Assembly: GCA_016719105.1 (NCBI GenBank)
Contig: JADKAQ010000001.1
Coordinates: 248,001-312,000 of the forward strand
Direction: 5' to 3'
Source of the DNA: Gemmatimonadota bacterium
GTDB lineage: Bacteria; Gemmatimonadota; Gemmatimonadetes; Gemmatimonadales; Gemmatimonadaceae
Length of the DNA stretch: 64,000 nucleotides
Shown here: in pieces, positions 27,351 to 35,982 of the stretch
Position numbering within the stretch: position 1 is the stretch's first letter
Layout: each line of letters starts with the position of its first letter
Notes under the pieces: model-generated
What the model saw: the letters and a program-made list of their open reading frames with translations, nothing else
What the model was told of the DNA's origin: nothing
Database searches by the model: none
Position numbers and translations under genes: made by a program

Positions 27351-29497
27351 TGGCGGCGCCCGACGGCGAGACCCGCGAGCCCCAGCTCGATCACGCGCTC
27401 TGGCATCCGTCGCCGGAGCGCGTGTCGCGTACGGCCGTGCTGCGCTTCGCTCGCGAGGTGCAAGCGGCGGAGGGGATGGGGTTCGTCGTGGATGGCGCGC
27501 TGGACTATGACGCGCTGCACCGCTGGTCGGTCGAGCACCCCGAGCGATTCTGGCGCGCTGTCTGGCGGTTCGGTGGCGTGGTCGCCGACGACCGCCCGGA
27601 GGGCGAGGCGTGGGAAACGGTCCTGACGGGCGACAGTCGCATGGCGCCGCCCGATCCGGTGCTCGGTCCGCGCTGGTTCACGGGGGCGCGCCTCAACTTC
27701 GCCGAGCAGTTGCTGCGGCGCCGAGACGACGGCGAGGCGCTGGTGGCCTGGAACGAGGAGGGGCGGCAGGGGGCGATGACCTTCGCCGAGCTCGCTCGGC
27801 AGGTGCAACGTGCCGCCGGGGCGCTGCGGGCGCAGGGCGTCGGCCCGGGGGATCGCGTGGCCGCCTTTCTCCCCAACATCCCCGAGGCGGTCATCGCCAT
27901 GCTCGCGGCGACCAGCCTTGGCGCCATCTGGTCGTCGTGCTCGCCCGACTTCGGGGTCAACGGGGTGCTCGACCGATTCGGGCAGATTGCGCCGCGGGTG
28001 CTGGTGGCCTGCGACGGCTACCGCTACGCCGGCAAGTCGATCGACACGCGGGCGCGCGTGGCCGATATCGCGGCGCAGATCCCGGCGATCGAGCGGGTGG
28101 TGGTCGTCCCCTACCTGCGCGAAGCCGAGCCGATGGAGGGTGTTCGCGACGCCTGCTCGTGGGAGGAGTGGCTTGCGGCTGGCGACGCGTGGCGCGCGAG
28201 TCCTGCGGCGGTCGGCGTGCCGGACTTCACGCGACTCCCGTTCGATCATCCGTTGTACATCATGTATTCGTCAGGCACCACCGGCCTCCCCAAGTGCATG
28301 GTGCACGGGGCTGGGGGGACGCTCCTGCAGCACCTCAAGGAGCACCTGCTGCACACCGACCTCGGGCCGCGCGACCGTGTCTTCTACTTCACCACCTGCG
28401 GGTGGATGATGTGGAACTGGCTGGTGAGCGTGCTGGCGGTGGGGGCGACGGTCGTGCTGTATGACGGCGCGCCGATGGCCACGGCTGCGCCGGAGACGGG
28501 AGACGGGAGACGGGAGACGCGAGTCGCGATGCGCGCTGGTGTCGACTCTCTCGTCTCATCTCGATCTCTCTTGTGGACCATGGCGGAGCGGGAGCGGCTG
28601 ACCGTTTTCGGGACGTCGGCGAAGTTCCTCGCGCTCGCCGAGAAGGAGGGGCTGGCCCCCGGGCGCGATCACGACCTGTCGGCGCTGCGAACGATCCTCT
28701 CTACCGGGTCGCCGCTGGCGCCGCCGTCGTTCGACTATGTGTATCGCGACATCAAGGCGGACGTGCAGCTCAGCTCCATCTCGGGCGGGACCGACATCAT
28801 CTCCTGCTTCGTGTTGGGCAACCCGGCGGGGCCGGTGTGGCGGGGCGAGTTGCAGGTGGCGGGGCTGGGGATGGCGGTCGAGATCTTTGGCGACGATGGT
28901 CGCCCCGTGACGTCGGGGCCCGGAGAGCTGGTCTGTACGCGCCCGTTCCCCAGCATGCCGGTCGCCTTCTGGAACGACCCCGACGGCGCCAAGTACCGCG
29001 CCGCCTACTTCGACACCTACCCCGGGATCTGGCGCCACGGCGACTGGATCGAGCGCACCGTGCACGGTGGCTACGTCATCACCGGGCGGAGCGACGCCAC
29101 GCTCAACCCGGGCGGGGTGCGCATCGGGACGGCGGAGATCTATCGGCAGGTGGAGCAACTCCCCGAGATCGTGGAGAGCCTGGTGGTGGGGCAGGAGATC
29201 GGCTCGGCCAATGATCGTGACGTGCGCATCGTCCTGTTTGTCCGATTGCGCGAGGGCGTGGCCCTCGACGACGCATTGCGTCAGCGCATCGTGCGCCAGG
29301 TCCGCGCCAACACGTCGCCCCACCACGTGCCCAAGGTCATCGTCGCCGTCCCCGACATCCCGCGCACGATCAGCGGCAAGATCACCGAACTGGCGGTGCG
29401 CGACGTGATACACGGCCGCCCGGTGAAGAACACCGATGCGCTGGCCAACCCGGGCGCGCTCGAGCACTTTCGCGACCGGCCGGAGCTCGAGGTCTAG
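27350..29497 (+). CDS. Acetoacetyl-CoA synthetase (acetoacetate-CoA ligase)
   Basis: ATP-dependent activation of acetoacetate; 715 residues. ANL superfamily motifs: P-loop YSSGTTGLPKCMVHG, the A5 region SISGGTD, GDWIERT, and the C-terminal Lys in RTISGKI. The acetoacetyl-CoA-specific CGWMMWNW stretch and ALWHPSPERV N-terminus support the assignment over acetyl-CoA synthetase. An in-frame insert of about 25 residues (about 378-407), encoded by GGAGACG repeats, sits between YDGAPM and LLWTMAE where relatives have only a few residues. Acetoacetate is the end product of tyrosine breakdown, and hpd-hmgA lie 2.4 kb downstream. Confidence 0.92.
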   Translation: MAAPDGETREPQLDHALWHPSPERVSRTAVLRFAREVQAAEGMGFVVDGALDYDALHRWSVEHPERFWRAVWRFGGVVADDRPEGEAWETVLTGDSRMAPPDPVLGPRWFTGARLNFAEQLLRRRDDGEALVAWNEEGRQGAMTFAELARQVQRAAGALRAQGVGPGDRVAAFLPNIPEAVIAMLAATSLGAIWSSCSPDFGVNGVLDRFGQIAPRVLVACDGYRYAGKSIDTRARVADIAAQIPAIERVVVVPYLREAEPMEGVRDACSWEEWLAAGDAWRASPAAVGVPDFTRLPFDHPLYIMYSSGTTGLPKCMVHGAGGTLLQHLKEHLLHTDLGPRDRVFYFTTCGWMMWNWLVSVLAVGATVVLYDGAPMATAAPETGDGRRETRVAMRAGVDSLVSSRSLLWTMAERERLTVFGTSAKFLALAEKEGLAPGRDHDLSALRTILSTGSPLAPPSFDYVYRDIKADVQLSSISGGTDIISCFVLGNPAGPVWRGELQVAGLGMAVEIFGDDGRPVTSGPGELVCTRPFPSMPVAFWNDPDGAKYRAAYFDTYPGIWRHGDWIERTVHGGYVITGRSDATLNPGGVRIGTAEIYRQVEQLPEIVESLVVGQEIGSANDRDVRIVLFVRLREGVALDDALRQRIVRQVRANTSPHHVPKVIVAVPDIPRTISGKITELAVRDVIHGRPVKNTDALANPGALEHFRDRPELEV
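28488..28572 (+). repeat. Purine-rich repeat inserted in frame within the acetoacetyl-CoA synthetase gene
   Basis: Four GGAGACG units (about 28492-28519) are followed after about 30 bases by a pyrimidine-rich stretch (28546-28570) containing CTCTCGTCTC and ATCTCTC, which is roughly complementary to the first arm. The whole looks like a degenerate inverted repeat of about 85 bases. It keeps the reading frame and codes for Arg/Gly/Ser residues at a site that is a short loop in relatives. Confidence 0.55.
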
Positions 29498-29566
29498 GAC
29501 GGCGGGACGAACGGCGCGCGCGCTTCGTCGTTCGCGCGTCTGCGCGGCTCGAGGGGCGCGCGACCG

Positions 29567-31270
29567 CTATCGGCGCAGGAGGCGCGGATCGCTGCCGCGC
29601 GGGAGCTGGCGGTTGGCGATGCACTCGCGTACGCGCTGTGCCACGCGCTCGACCGCGGTGCGCAGCATCTTTTCGCGGTTGTGCGACACGCGCACGAAGA
29701 TCACGCGCGCCAGCCCGTAGGCGCCGGCGACCACGGCGGCGAACGCCGGCCCGGCGATCAGGATCGCCCCCTTGGTCACCCCCATCGTGATCCCGAACGT
29801 CATCCCGCCGAGCCCGCCGCCCGCGCCACCGGTGATTCCGCCGAAGATCCCGCCCGACAACTGGCTCAGGTCCTCGAAGCCGCGAATGACCGTGCGCCCG
29901 CTCCGCGTCGACACCGACAGCTGCAATTTGCGCTGCGACGTCGGCGAGGCGTACGAGGTCCACGTGACGCTGCGCCCGATGTTGTTCACGTTGCCCACGT
30001 CGCCCACGCTCCGGCGGATCTCCTCGGCCACGTCCTCGAGGTCGAGGTCGTTCAGTTCACCATCGACGATGGCCTCGAACTCCAGCTTGGTGCGCGCGCC
30101 GGCCAGCGGGTTCACCTTCGTCTGCATCGACACCCCCTCGCGCACGATGTCCGGGGTGTCGGCGCTCCCCACGCCACGCTCCGCGAGGGCACGCTCCACG
30201 TACTTGTCGCCGATGCCGGCGTCGCGCGCCGCCATGCGCACCTCGTCCACCTTGTACCCGGACGTTTCGCTCACCGGTTCGCGATGCGACCCCCGCGACG
30301 CGAGCACCGGTGGCGGCGTGAGCTGGCCCGTCATCTCCTGCAGCAGCGCCGCGCGTTCCCAGATGGCGTGCGCCTCGGTGGGCGACACGACCACGTGCGA
30401 CGCTGCCGGCGCGTCGAGCGGGATCTCGCGGGCCGCCGCCGCGAGCGCGGCGACGACCTCGCTGGCCTCGGCATAGCGCAACGCGCGGTCCTTGAGGAGC
30501 AGGCGATCGACGATCGCCGCGAGCGGCTCCGGGACGGTCGGTGCGATGCTGCGGATCGGTGGAGGCTGGCGCGTCACGTGCGCCACGAGCACCGCCGACG
30601 GCGTCTCACTCTCGAAGGGGAAGCGCCCCGTGAGCGCAAAGAAGGCCAGCACGCCGAGGGAGTACAGGTCGCTGCGGCCATCCACGTCGGCACCCGAAAC
30701 CTGTTCGGGGCTCATGTAGAACACCGTGCCGAGCACGGTCCCCGTCTGCGTGAGCGACGCGGACTGCGCCAGGCGCGCGATCCCGAAGTCGGTGACCATC
30801 GCCCGCGACCCCGTGGCGTCGAGCAGGATGTTCTCGGCCTTCACGTCGCGATGCACGACGCCGCGCACATGCGCGTAGCCTAACGCCGAGGCGACCTCGA
30901 TCAGCAGCGGGAGCAGTTCGGCCGGGGCGAAGGGACCCGCCCGGCGCACCCGCTGCGCGACCGATTCGCCGTCGACGTAGCCCATGACGAAGAAGACGAA
31001 GTCGCCCAGTTCGTCGGCGCGATGGATCGGGACGATGCTCGGGTGGGTGAGGGCGGCGGCCGTGCGCGCCTCACGCAGGAAACGCTCGCGGATGACCGGG
31101 TCGCTGGCCAGATGGTACGGGAGCGTCTTGATGGCCACCGGGCGGTCGAGCTTGAGGTCGCGCGCGAGATACACAATCCCCATCCCCCCGCGCCCGATCT
31201 CGCGCTCGAGGCGGTACTGCCCGTCGAGTGCGGTGGCAAAAGCGAGGGTGTCGGGGCGTGGAGCGGTCAT
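29567..31270 (-). CDS. Serine/threonine protein kinase with C-terminal membrane segment
   Basis: 567 residues. Hanks-type kinase domain (about 15-280): glycine loop GRGGMGIVY, VAIK lysine, catalytic HRDVKAEN, DFGIAR, and SPEQ in place of APE. A middle region (about 300-380) contains a short helical module (KVDEVRMAARDAGIGDKYVERAL), followed by a domain of about 80 residues with no name I can give and a Gly-rich hydrophobic stretch (about 465-525) that probably spans the membrane. The kinase is cytoplasmic. ATG 31270 is chosen because it precedes the kinase domain closely. Convergent with the acetoacetyl-CoA synthetase gene. Substrates unknown. Confidence 0.88.
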   Translation of the reverse strand: MTAPRPDTLAFATALDGQYRLEREIGRGGMGIVYLARDLKLDRPVAIKTLPYHLASDPVIRERFLREARTAAALTHPSIVPIHRADELGDFVFFVMGYVDGESVAQRVRRAGPFAPAELLPLLIEVASALGYAHVRGVVHRDVKAENILLDATGSRAMVTDFGIARLAQSASLTQTGTVLGTVFYMSPEQVSGADVDGRSDLYSLGVLAFFALTGRFPFESETPSAVLVAHVTRQPPPIRSIAPTVPEPLAAIVDRLLLKDRALRYAEASEVVAALAAAAREIPLDAPAASHVVVSPTEAHAIWERAALLQEMTGQLTPPPVLASRGSHREPVSETSGYKVDEVRMAARDAGIGDKYVERALAERGVGSADTPDIVREGVSMQTKVNPLAGARTKLEFEAIVDGELNDLDLEDVAEEIRRSVGDVGNVNNIGRSVTWTSYASPTSQRKLQLSVSTRSGRTVIRGFEDLSQLSGGIFGGITGGAGGGLGGMTFGITMGVTKGAILIAGPAFAAVVAGAYGLARVIFVRVSHNREKMLRTAVERVAQRVRECIANRQLPRGSDPRLLRR

Positions 31271-31311
31271 GAGGTGGGGTGGCGGGTGGCGTGCCCCGGC
31301 ATGCGAACGGG

Positions 31312-31357
31312 GCGGTCGCGACGACGACGATCGAGCGGTCGCGACGGCGACGATCGA
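31312..31357. repeat. Two tandem 23-base repeats
   Basis: GCGGTCGCGACGACGACGAT plus CGA at 31312-31334 is repeated at 31335-31357 with one A-to-G change. It lies in the divergent region upstream of the kinase gene. Confidence 0.7.
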
Positions 31358-31400
31358 AAGGTGACCGAGGGGTGCGTTGCATCGCGAGGGGCGCGACACG

Positions 31401-31448
31401 ACTGGGCTCGGCGCGAACTGGCGCGCGGCACGACTGGCGCGCGGCACG
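31401..31448. repeat. Three tandem 16-base repeats
   Basis: ACTGGCGCGCGGCACG occurs at 31417-31432 and 31433-31448; a degenerate third copy is at 31401-31416. They lie just before the small membrane-protein gene at 31462. Confidence 0.65.
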
Positions 31449-31461
31449 GCGCGGTTCGATC

Positions 31462-31740
31462 ATGGTCGTCATGGAAACGCCCACCGCCCCTCCGTCACCC
31501 CCGAACGATCAGCCGTCGGCGGCGATGGCGAACCCCGCCGCGCCCCTCTCCGTCTGGCACCGCCCCGTGAGATACCGGGCGCAATGCTGGGTGGCCTGGA
31601 TTGGGCTCACGGCTTTCGGGGTACGCGGCGTGTTGGCGGTGCGCCATGGCGAGGCGCTCGACGTCGAGCGGGTGGTGGCGGTCGTGCTGAGCGTGGCGTG
31701 GGGGATCGACTTGCTTCGCGGGCGCAGCGCGGAGCGATAG
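31462..31740 (+). CDS. Small hypothetical membrane protein
   Basis: 92 residues from ATG 31462 (or 89 from ATG 31471). A Pro/Ala-rich start is followed by a basic stretch (VWHRPVRYRAQ) and two moderately hydrophobic segments (CWVAWIGLTAFGVRGVLAV and VVAVVLSVAWGIDLL), suggesting a two-helix inner-membrane protein. I recognise no family. The composition differs from the random Arg-rich translations of neighbouring frames, which is the main reason to call it. It lies between the kinase (divergent) and hpd. Confidence 0.4.
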   Translation: MVVMETPTAPPSPPNDQPSAAMANPAAPLSVWHRPVRYRAQCWVAWIGLTAFGVRGVLAVRHGEALDVERVVAVVLSVAWGIDLLRGRSAER

Positions 31741-31841
31741 TGCGAGCTCCGCTAAGTAGCCAATTGGCAAGGGGTTAGTCCGGTCTGACCACCGGGCGCT
31801 GTTGCGGTGCGTGCGTTAGCTTGGCGCCAGCGATTCGCGAC

Positions 31842-31874
31842 ATGTCCGCTCCGGGATTTCGCGCCCGGGGACAT
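31842..31874 (+). other. Hairpin in the hpd leader
   Basis: ATGTCC (31842-31847) and CCGGG (31851-31855) pair with CCCGG (31864-31868) and GGACAT (31869-31874), leaving a 3-base bulge. It sits 23 bases before the hpd ATG, so it could affect initiation. No known riboswitch class is recognised. Confidence 0.3.
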
Positions 31875-31897
31875 CCACACTCGTCCGGTACCGCGTC

Positions 31898-33037
31898 ATG
31901 GCCACGATCAGCGCTCCGATCCCCGAGACCGCTCACGACACCTTTCCGATCAACGGCACCGACTACATCGAGTTCTATGTCGGGAACGCCAAGCAGGCCT
32001 CGCTCTACTACCGCGCCGCCTTCGGCTTCCAGATCGTGGCCTATCGCGGCCCCGAGACCGGCACGCGCGATCGCGCGAGCTACGTGCTGCAGCAGGGGAA
32101 GATCCGCTTCATCCTCACGACAGCGATCCGTCCCGACCTGAGTCCCGAAGCCGCGTTCATCGCCGAGCACGTGCACAAGCACGGGGACGGCGTGCGCGAC
32201 CTGGCGATGTGGGTGGACGATGCGCGCGACGCCTTCACCAAGGCGGTGGAGCGTGGGGCGCAGGTGGTGCAGGAGCCGCGCGTCTTGCGCGACGACGACG
32301 GCGAGGTGGTGATCGCCGCCATCCGCACCTACGGCGAGACGATCCACTCGCTCGTGGAACGCCGCAACTATCGCGGGCTCTTCCTCCCCGGCTTTCGCCC
32401 GCTGCAGCCGCGCTACCAGGGCGAGCAGGTCGGGCTGCAATACGTGGATCACTGCGTCGGCAACGTCGAGTTGGGGAAGATGAACCACTGGGTCGGCTTC
32501 TACGCCGACGTGATGGGCTTCCGCAACCTCCTGACGTTCGACGACAAGGACATCTCGACCGAGTACTCGTCGCTGATGTCGAAGGTGATGGCCAACGGGA
32601 ACGATCGCATCAAGTTCCCGATCAACGAGCCGGCGTCGGGGAAGAAGAAGTCGCAGATCGAGGAGTACCTCGAGTTCTATGTCGGCCCCGGCGTGCAGCA
32701 CATGGCGCTGGCCACCGACGACATCGTGGCGACGGTGACGGCGCTCCGCGATCGCGGCGTCGAGTTCCTCTCCCTCCCCACGTCGTACTACGACGAACTG
32801 CAGGCCCGCGTGGGGAAGATCGACGAGCCGGTCGACGTGCTCGCGCAGCTGGGGATCCTCGTCGATCGCGACCCCGACGGCTATCTCCTGCAGATCTTCA
32901 CCAAGCCCGTGCAGGACCGTCCGACGGTCTTCTACGAGATCATCCAGCGCAAGGGCGCGAAGAGCTTCGGCAAGGGGAACTTCAAGGCCCTCTTCGAATC
33001 GATCGAGCGGGAGCAGGCGCTGCGCGGGAACCTCTAG
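31898..33037 (+). CDS. hppD: 4-Hydroxyphenylpyruvate dioxygenase
   Basis: Converts 4-hydroxyphenylpyruvate to homogentisate in tyrosine degradation. 379 residues, two vicinal-oxygen-chelate modules. Iron ligands are His185 (YVDHCVGNV), His268 (VQHMAL) and Glu347 (VFYEIIQR). The C-terminal KSFGKGNFKALFESIE is the conserved lid helix. It is followed 61 bases later by the homogentisate dioxygenase gene, the next pathway step, so the two form an operon. Confidence 0.97.
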   Translation: MATISAPIPETAHDTFPINGTDYIEFYVGNAKQASLYYRAAFGFQIVAYRGPETGTRDRASYVLQQGKIRFILTTAIRPDLSPEAAFIAEHVHKHGDGVRDLAMWVDDARDAFTKAVERGAQVVQEPRVLRDDDGEVVIAAIRTYGETIHSLVERRNYRGLFLPGFRPLQPRYQGEQVGLQYVDHCVGNVELGKMNHWVGFYADVMGFRNLLTFDDKDISTEYSSLMSKVMANGNDRIKFPINEPASGKKKSQIEEYLEFYVGPGVQHMALATDDIVATVTALRDRGVEFLSLPTSYYDELQARVGKIDEPVDVLAQLGILVDRDPDGYLLQIFTKPVQDRPTVFYEIIQRKGAKSFGKGNFKALFESIEREQALRGNL

Positions 33038-33098
33038 GGTGGGACGACGGAGAAGGGAGAGAGTGAAGCCGACCCCCCTGATTCCCCGGCTCACATCC

Positions 33099-34289
33099 AT
33101 GCCGATCTACCACCAGTTAGGCAACATTCCTCGCAAGCGGCACATCGTCTTCCGGCGCCCCGACGGCGGGCTGTACGCCGAGGAACTGATGGGGCACGAG
33201 GGGTTCACGGGGACGTCGGCACTTCTGTATCACATCCATCCGCCGACGACGGTGAAGTCGGCGCGCAAGGTGGCGGACGTGCGCCTCGAGGCCGACGAGG
33301 AGACGTCGCTCCGGCACCGGCACTTCCTCACGGCGCGGGCCACGAAGGGAGGGAGCCCGACGCTCGACCGCATCCCGTTGCTGTTCAACAGCGACATCGC
33401 GATGTACTACGTCGAACCCGACGTCAACGACGCGCACTGCTATCGCAACTCGCAGGCGGACGAGGTGGTGTACGTCGTCGAAGGGACGGGGACGCTGGAG
33501 TCGGTGTTTGGCGACCTGCCGTACAAGGCGGGCGACTATGTCGTGCTGCATCGCAACATCACCTTCCGCTGGCGCCTCGACGCTGGCGTGCCGCAGAAGT
33601 TCCTGGTGATGGAAAGCCGAGGGCACGTGCGATTTCCGCGGCGCTACCTCAACGACGTCGGGCAGTTCATCGAGGGGGCCCCGTTCTGCGAGCGCGACAT
33701 CCGCCGCCCGACGACGTTGCAGCCGCACGACGAGCGCGGCGACTTCCCGATCCTCGTGAAGCAGTACGACGCCCTCAACGAACTGGTCCTCGACCATCAT
33801 CCGTTCGACGTCGTGGGGTGGGACGGCTACTTCTACCCGTGGGCCTTCAACATCCACGACTTCGAGCCGATCGTCGGGCGCATCCACCAGCCGCCCCCGG
33901 TGCACCAGACGTTCCAGGGCGATGGCTTCGTGATCTGCTCGTTCTGCCCCCGGCCGTACGACTTCGATCCCGAGGCGATCCCCGCCCCGTACAACCACTC
34001 GAACGTCGACTCCGACGAAGTGCTGTTCTATGCGTCGAGCGAGTTCATGAGCCGCAAGGGGATCGAGTACGGATCCATCACGCATCACCCGGATGGACTC
34101 CCGCACGGCCCGCACCCGGGACGGACCGAGGCGTCGATCGGCGCCAAGTACACCAATGAGCTGGCGGTGATGATGGACTCGTTCCGCCCGCTCAAGGTGG
34201 CCAAGGCGGCGATGGCCATCGAGGATCCGAAGTACCACCAGAGCTGGCTGGATCAGCAGCACTCGGCCTTCGCGCCGCCGACCTCGTAG
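33099..34289 (+). CDS. hmgA: Homogentisate 1,2-dioxygenase
   Basis: Opens the homogentisate ring to maleylacetoacetate. 396 residues, cupin-fold iron enzyme. His/Glu-rich metal region near the C-terminal half (NHSNVDSDEVLFYASSEF and ITHHPDGLPHGPHPG) and the oligomer motif FYPWAFNIHDFEP match the family. Start ATG 33099 gives the conserved N-terminus (MPIYHQLGNIPRKRH). Enzymes for the next two steps (isomerase, fumarylacetoacetase) are not in the window. Confidence 0.96.
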   Translation: MPIYHQLGNIPRKRHIVFRRPDGGLYAEELMGHEGFTGTSALLYHIHPPTTVKSARKVADVRLEADEETSLRHRHFLTARATKGGSPTLDRIPLLFNSDIAMYYVEPDVNDAHCYRNSQADEVVYVVEGTGTLESVFGDLPYKAGDYVVLHRNITFRWRLDAGVPQKFLVMESRGHVRFPRRYLNDVGQFIEGAPFCERDIRRPTTLQPHDERGDFPILVKQYDALNELVLDHHPFDVVGWDGYFYPWAFNIHDFEPIVGRIHQPPPVHQTFQGDGFVICSFCPRPYDFDPEAIPAPYNHSNVDSDEVLFYASSEFMSRKGIEYGSITHHPDGLPHGPHPGRTEASIGAKYTNELAVMMDSFRPLKVAKAAMAIEDPKYHQSWLDQQHSAFAPPTS

Positions 34290-34314
34290 CGACCAGGGGA
34301 GCCCCGAGAAGGGA

Positions 34315-34360
34315 AAGACGGGAAGACGAGAGGGGCCGCCCTCATGCGTCTTCCCGTCTT
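34315..34360 (+). terminator. Terminator after hmgA
   Basis: A perfect 14-bp stem (34315-34328 with 34347-34360) around an 18-base loop that can itself pair (GAGGG/CCCTC), followed by CGTTTGT. Strong rho-independent candidate for the hpd-hmgA operon. Confidence 0.8.
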
Positions 34361-34426
34361 CGTTTGTCCCCACCGAGCGGGTGAGCGCCGACGCTGCGCG
34401 CCACCGGGGCGCGCTCGTGGTGCGCG

Positions 34427-35836
34427 CTACGGTGTCACGTGCGCGAGCGATGCCAAGGCGTGCTTTGCGGCGCGTGCGGCGTGCACGCGCAGTTCCGGGA
34501 CAGCAGTGGCTTCCCAGTAGGCGCCCTTGAGGAGTGGACCGGCGAGCCAGAGATGCGGGTTCGGCGTGCCGTCGGCGCGCCGCAGTCGACCGTCCGGTGC
34601 AACGTCGAGGCCCAGGCCCGACGCGTCGGCCCGTACCGTTCCGCGCGCGAGCAGGGCGTCGAGCAGCGGCTCGCCCACGGCGCGCACGTCGCTCTCGGGC
34701 CCCGTGCAGTTGATGACCATCGCGACGCGCAGCGTCTCGGCCGAGTCGGTACCGCGGCGCCGGATCGCCACGTCGACGCCGTCGGCGTCCGGGGCGAAGT
34801 GGAGCACGCGCGCCGCCGACAGCCGCAATCCGCCGGACGCGCGCAACGCCTCGAACACCTGGTGCAGCTCCGGGGCGACACGGTGGCGATGGACGTCCCA
34901 GTACGGGCGCGCGTGGCGCAGGAAGCGACGGCGCTCCATGGTCGACAGCGTCTCCCAGAGACGCGGCGTCACGGGGCGCAGCGAAGCGACGACCTCGCGC
35001 CAATCGATGCCGTCCGTGGCAATCTGGCGCACGTGGCGGCGAATGGCGCGGAGGTAGGCGACCGCCGTCGGCTCGCAGGCGATCAACTCGGGTGGAAGGT
35101 GTCCGTACGACGGGGGGGCCCCGTGCGGGCGGTGCGACAGGGGGACGAGGCCGCGACGCGAGATGGCGTGCAGCGGAGCGGTGCGACCGCGCGCGGAGAG
35201 CTCGACGGCGACGTCCAGCATCGTGAGCCCCGTCCCGACGAGGGCGACCGGGGCATCGGAGGGGATCGTGTCGAGTGCCCCCTCGCGCCACGGGTCACGC
35301 ACGTAGCGATCGCTCGCGTAGAACGCCTCGCTCCCGGGGACCGGGGGATTGGCGGGGGCGAAGTTCCCCAGCGCGACGATCACCCGGTCAGCGGCGAGCC
35401 GCGTGCCGTCCGTGAGGTGCAACTGCACGCCCCCCGCGTCGTCGTGCACCAGGTCGGCCACATCGCCGGTGCGACGCTCCAGCAGGCTGCCACGATGCGC
35501 GCCCTCGTTCGCCGCGAGACGCAGCGTCGCCTGGAGATAGTCGCCGTACAGGCGCCGCGGGACGAACGATCCTCCCACCACGCTCACGTCCTTGCCCTTG
35601 GCAAAGCGCAGGAAGTGGTCCTCGTCGCCCACGAAGGCGCTCATGCGCCCGGCCGGGACGTTGAGGACGTGTCGCGGCGACGACGTCCCGTACGCTACAC
35701 CGCGCCCCTCACGCCCCGAGCGGTCGATGAGGATGACGCGAAGCGGCCTTCCGGCCGATCGCAGCAGGTGTGCGGCGACGACGGTACCACTGAAACCGGC
35801 GCCGATGACGGCGACGGTGGGGAGCGACGGGTTCAT
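34427..35836 (-). CDS. FAD/NAD(P)-binding oxidoreductase
   Basis: 469 residues. N-terminal dinucleotide fold AVIGAGFSGTVVA, then GRGVAYGTSSPRHVLNVPAG, which is typical of the YdhS/HI0933-related FAD-NAD(P)-binding family; a second Rossmann motif VALVGTGLTMLDVAVEL (about 205-221) binds NAD(P). A C-terminal NPHLWLAGPLLKGAYWEATAVPELR closes the FAD domain. No signal peptide. The reaction is unknown; hydroxylation or redox of an aromatic or siderophore-like amino acid would be only a guess. The 146 bases between it and the next minus-strand gene contain nothing recognised. Confidence 0.75.
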   Translation of the reverse strand: MNPSLPTVAVIGAGFSGTVVAAHLLRSAGRPLRVILIDRSGREGRGVAYGTSSPRHVLNVPAGRMSAFVGDEDHFLRFAKGKDVSVVGGSFVPRRLYGDYLQATLRLAANEGAHRGSLLERRTGDVADLVHDDAGGVQLHLTDGTRLAADRVIVALGNFAPANPPVPGSEAFYASDRYVRDPWREGALDTIPSDAPVALVGTGLTMLDVAVELSARGRTAPLHAISRRGLVPLSHRPHGAPPSYGHLPPELIACEPTAVAYLRAIRRHVRQIATDGIDWREVVASLRPVTPRLWETLSTMERRRFLRHARPYWDVHRHRVAPELHQVFEALRASGGLRLSAARVLHFAPDADGVDVAIRRRGTDSAETLRVAMVINCTGPESDVRAVGEPLLDALLARGTVRADASGLGLDVAPDGRLRRADGTPNPHLWLAGPLLKGAYWEATAVPELRVHAARAAKHALASLAHVTP

Positions 35837-35982
35837 GGACGGCAAGCGAGAGGAGCGGCGCGAGTCGCGCGGAAGTTGCCCGAGCGCGGGCGTCTGCCCG
35901 CACGACGCACGCGACACGCCACCGTGACATTTGCGGGGAGGACGATGCGGCACGGGGCGCGCTGCCTCCCCCCGTCCGCGCG

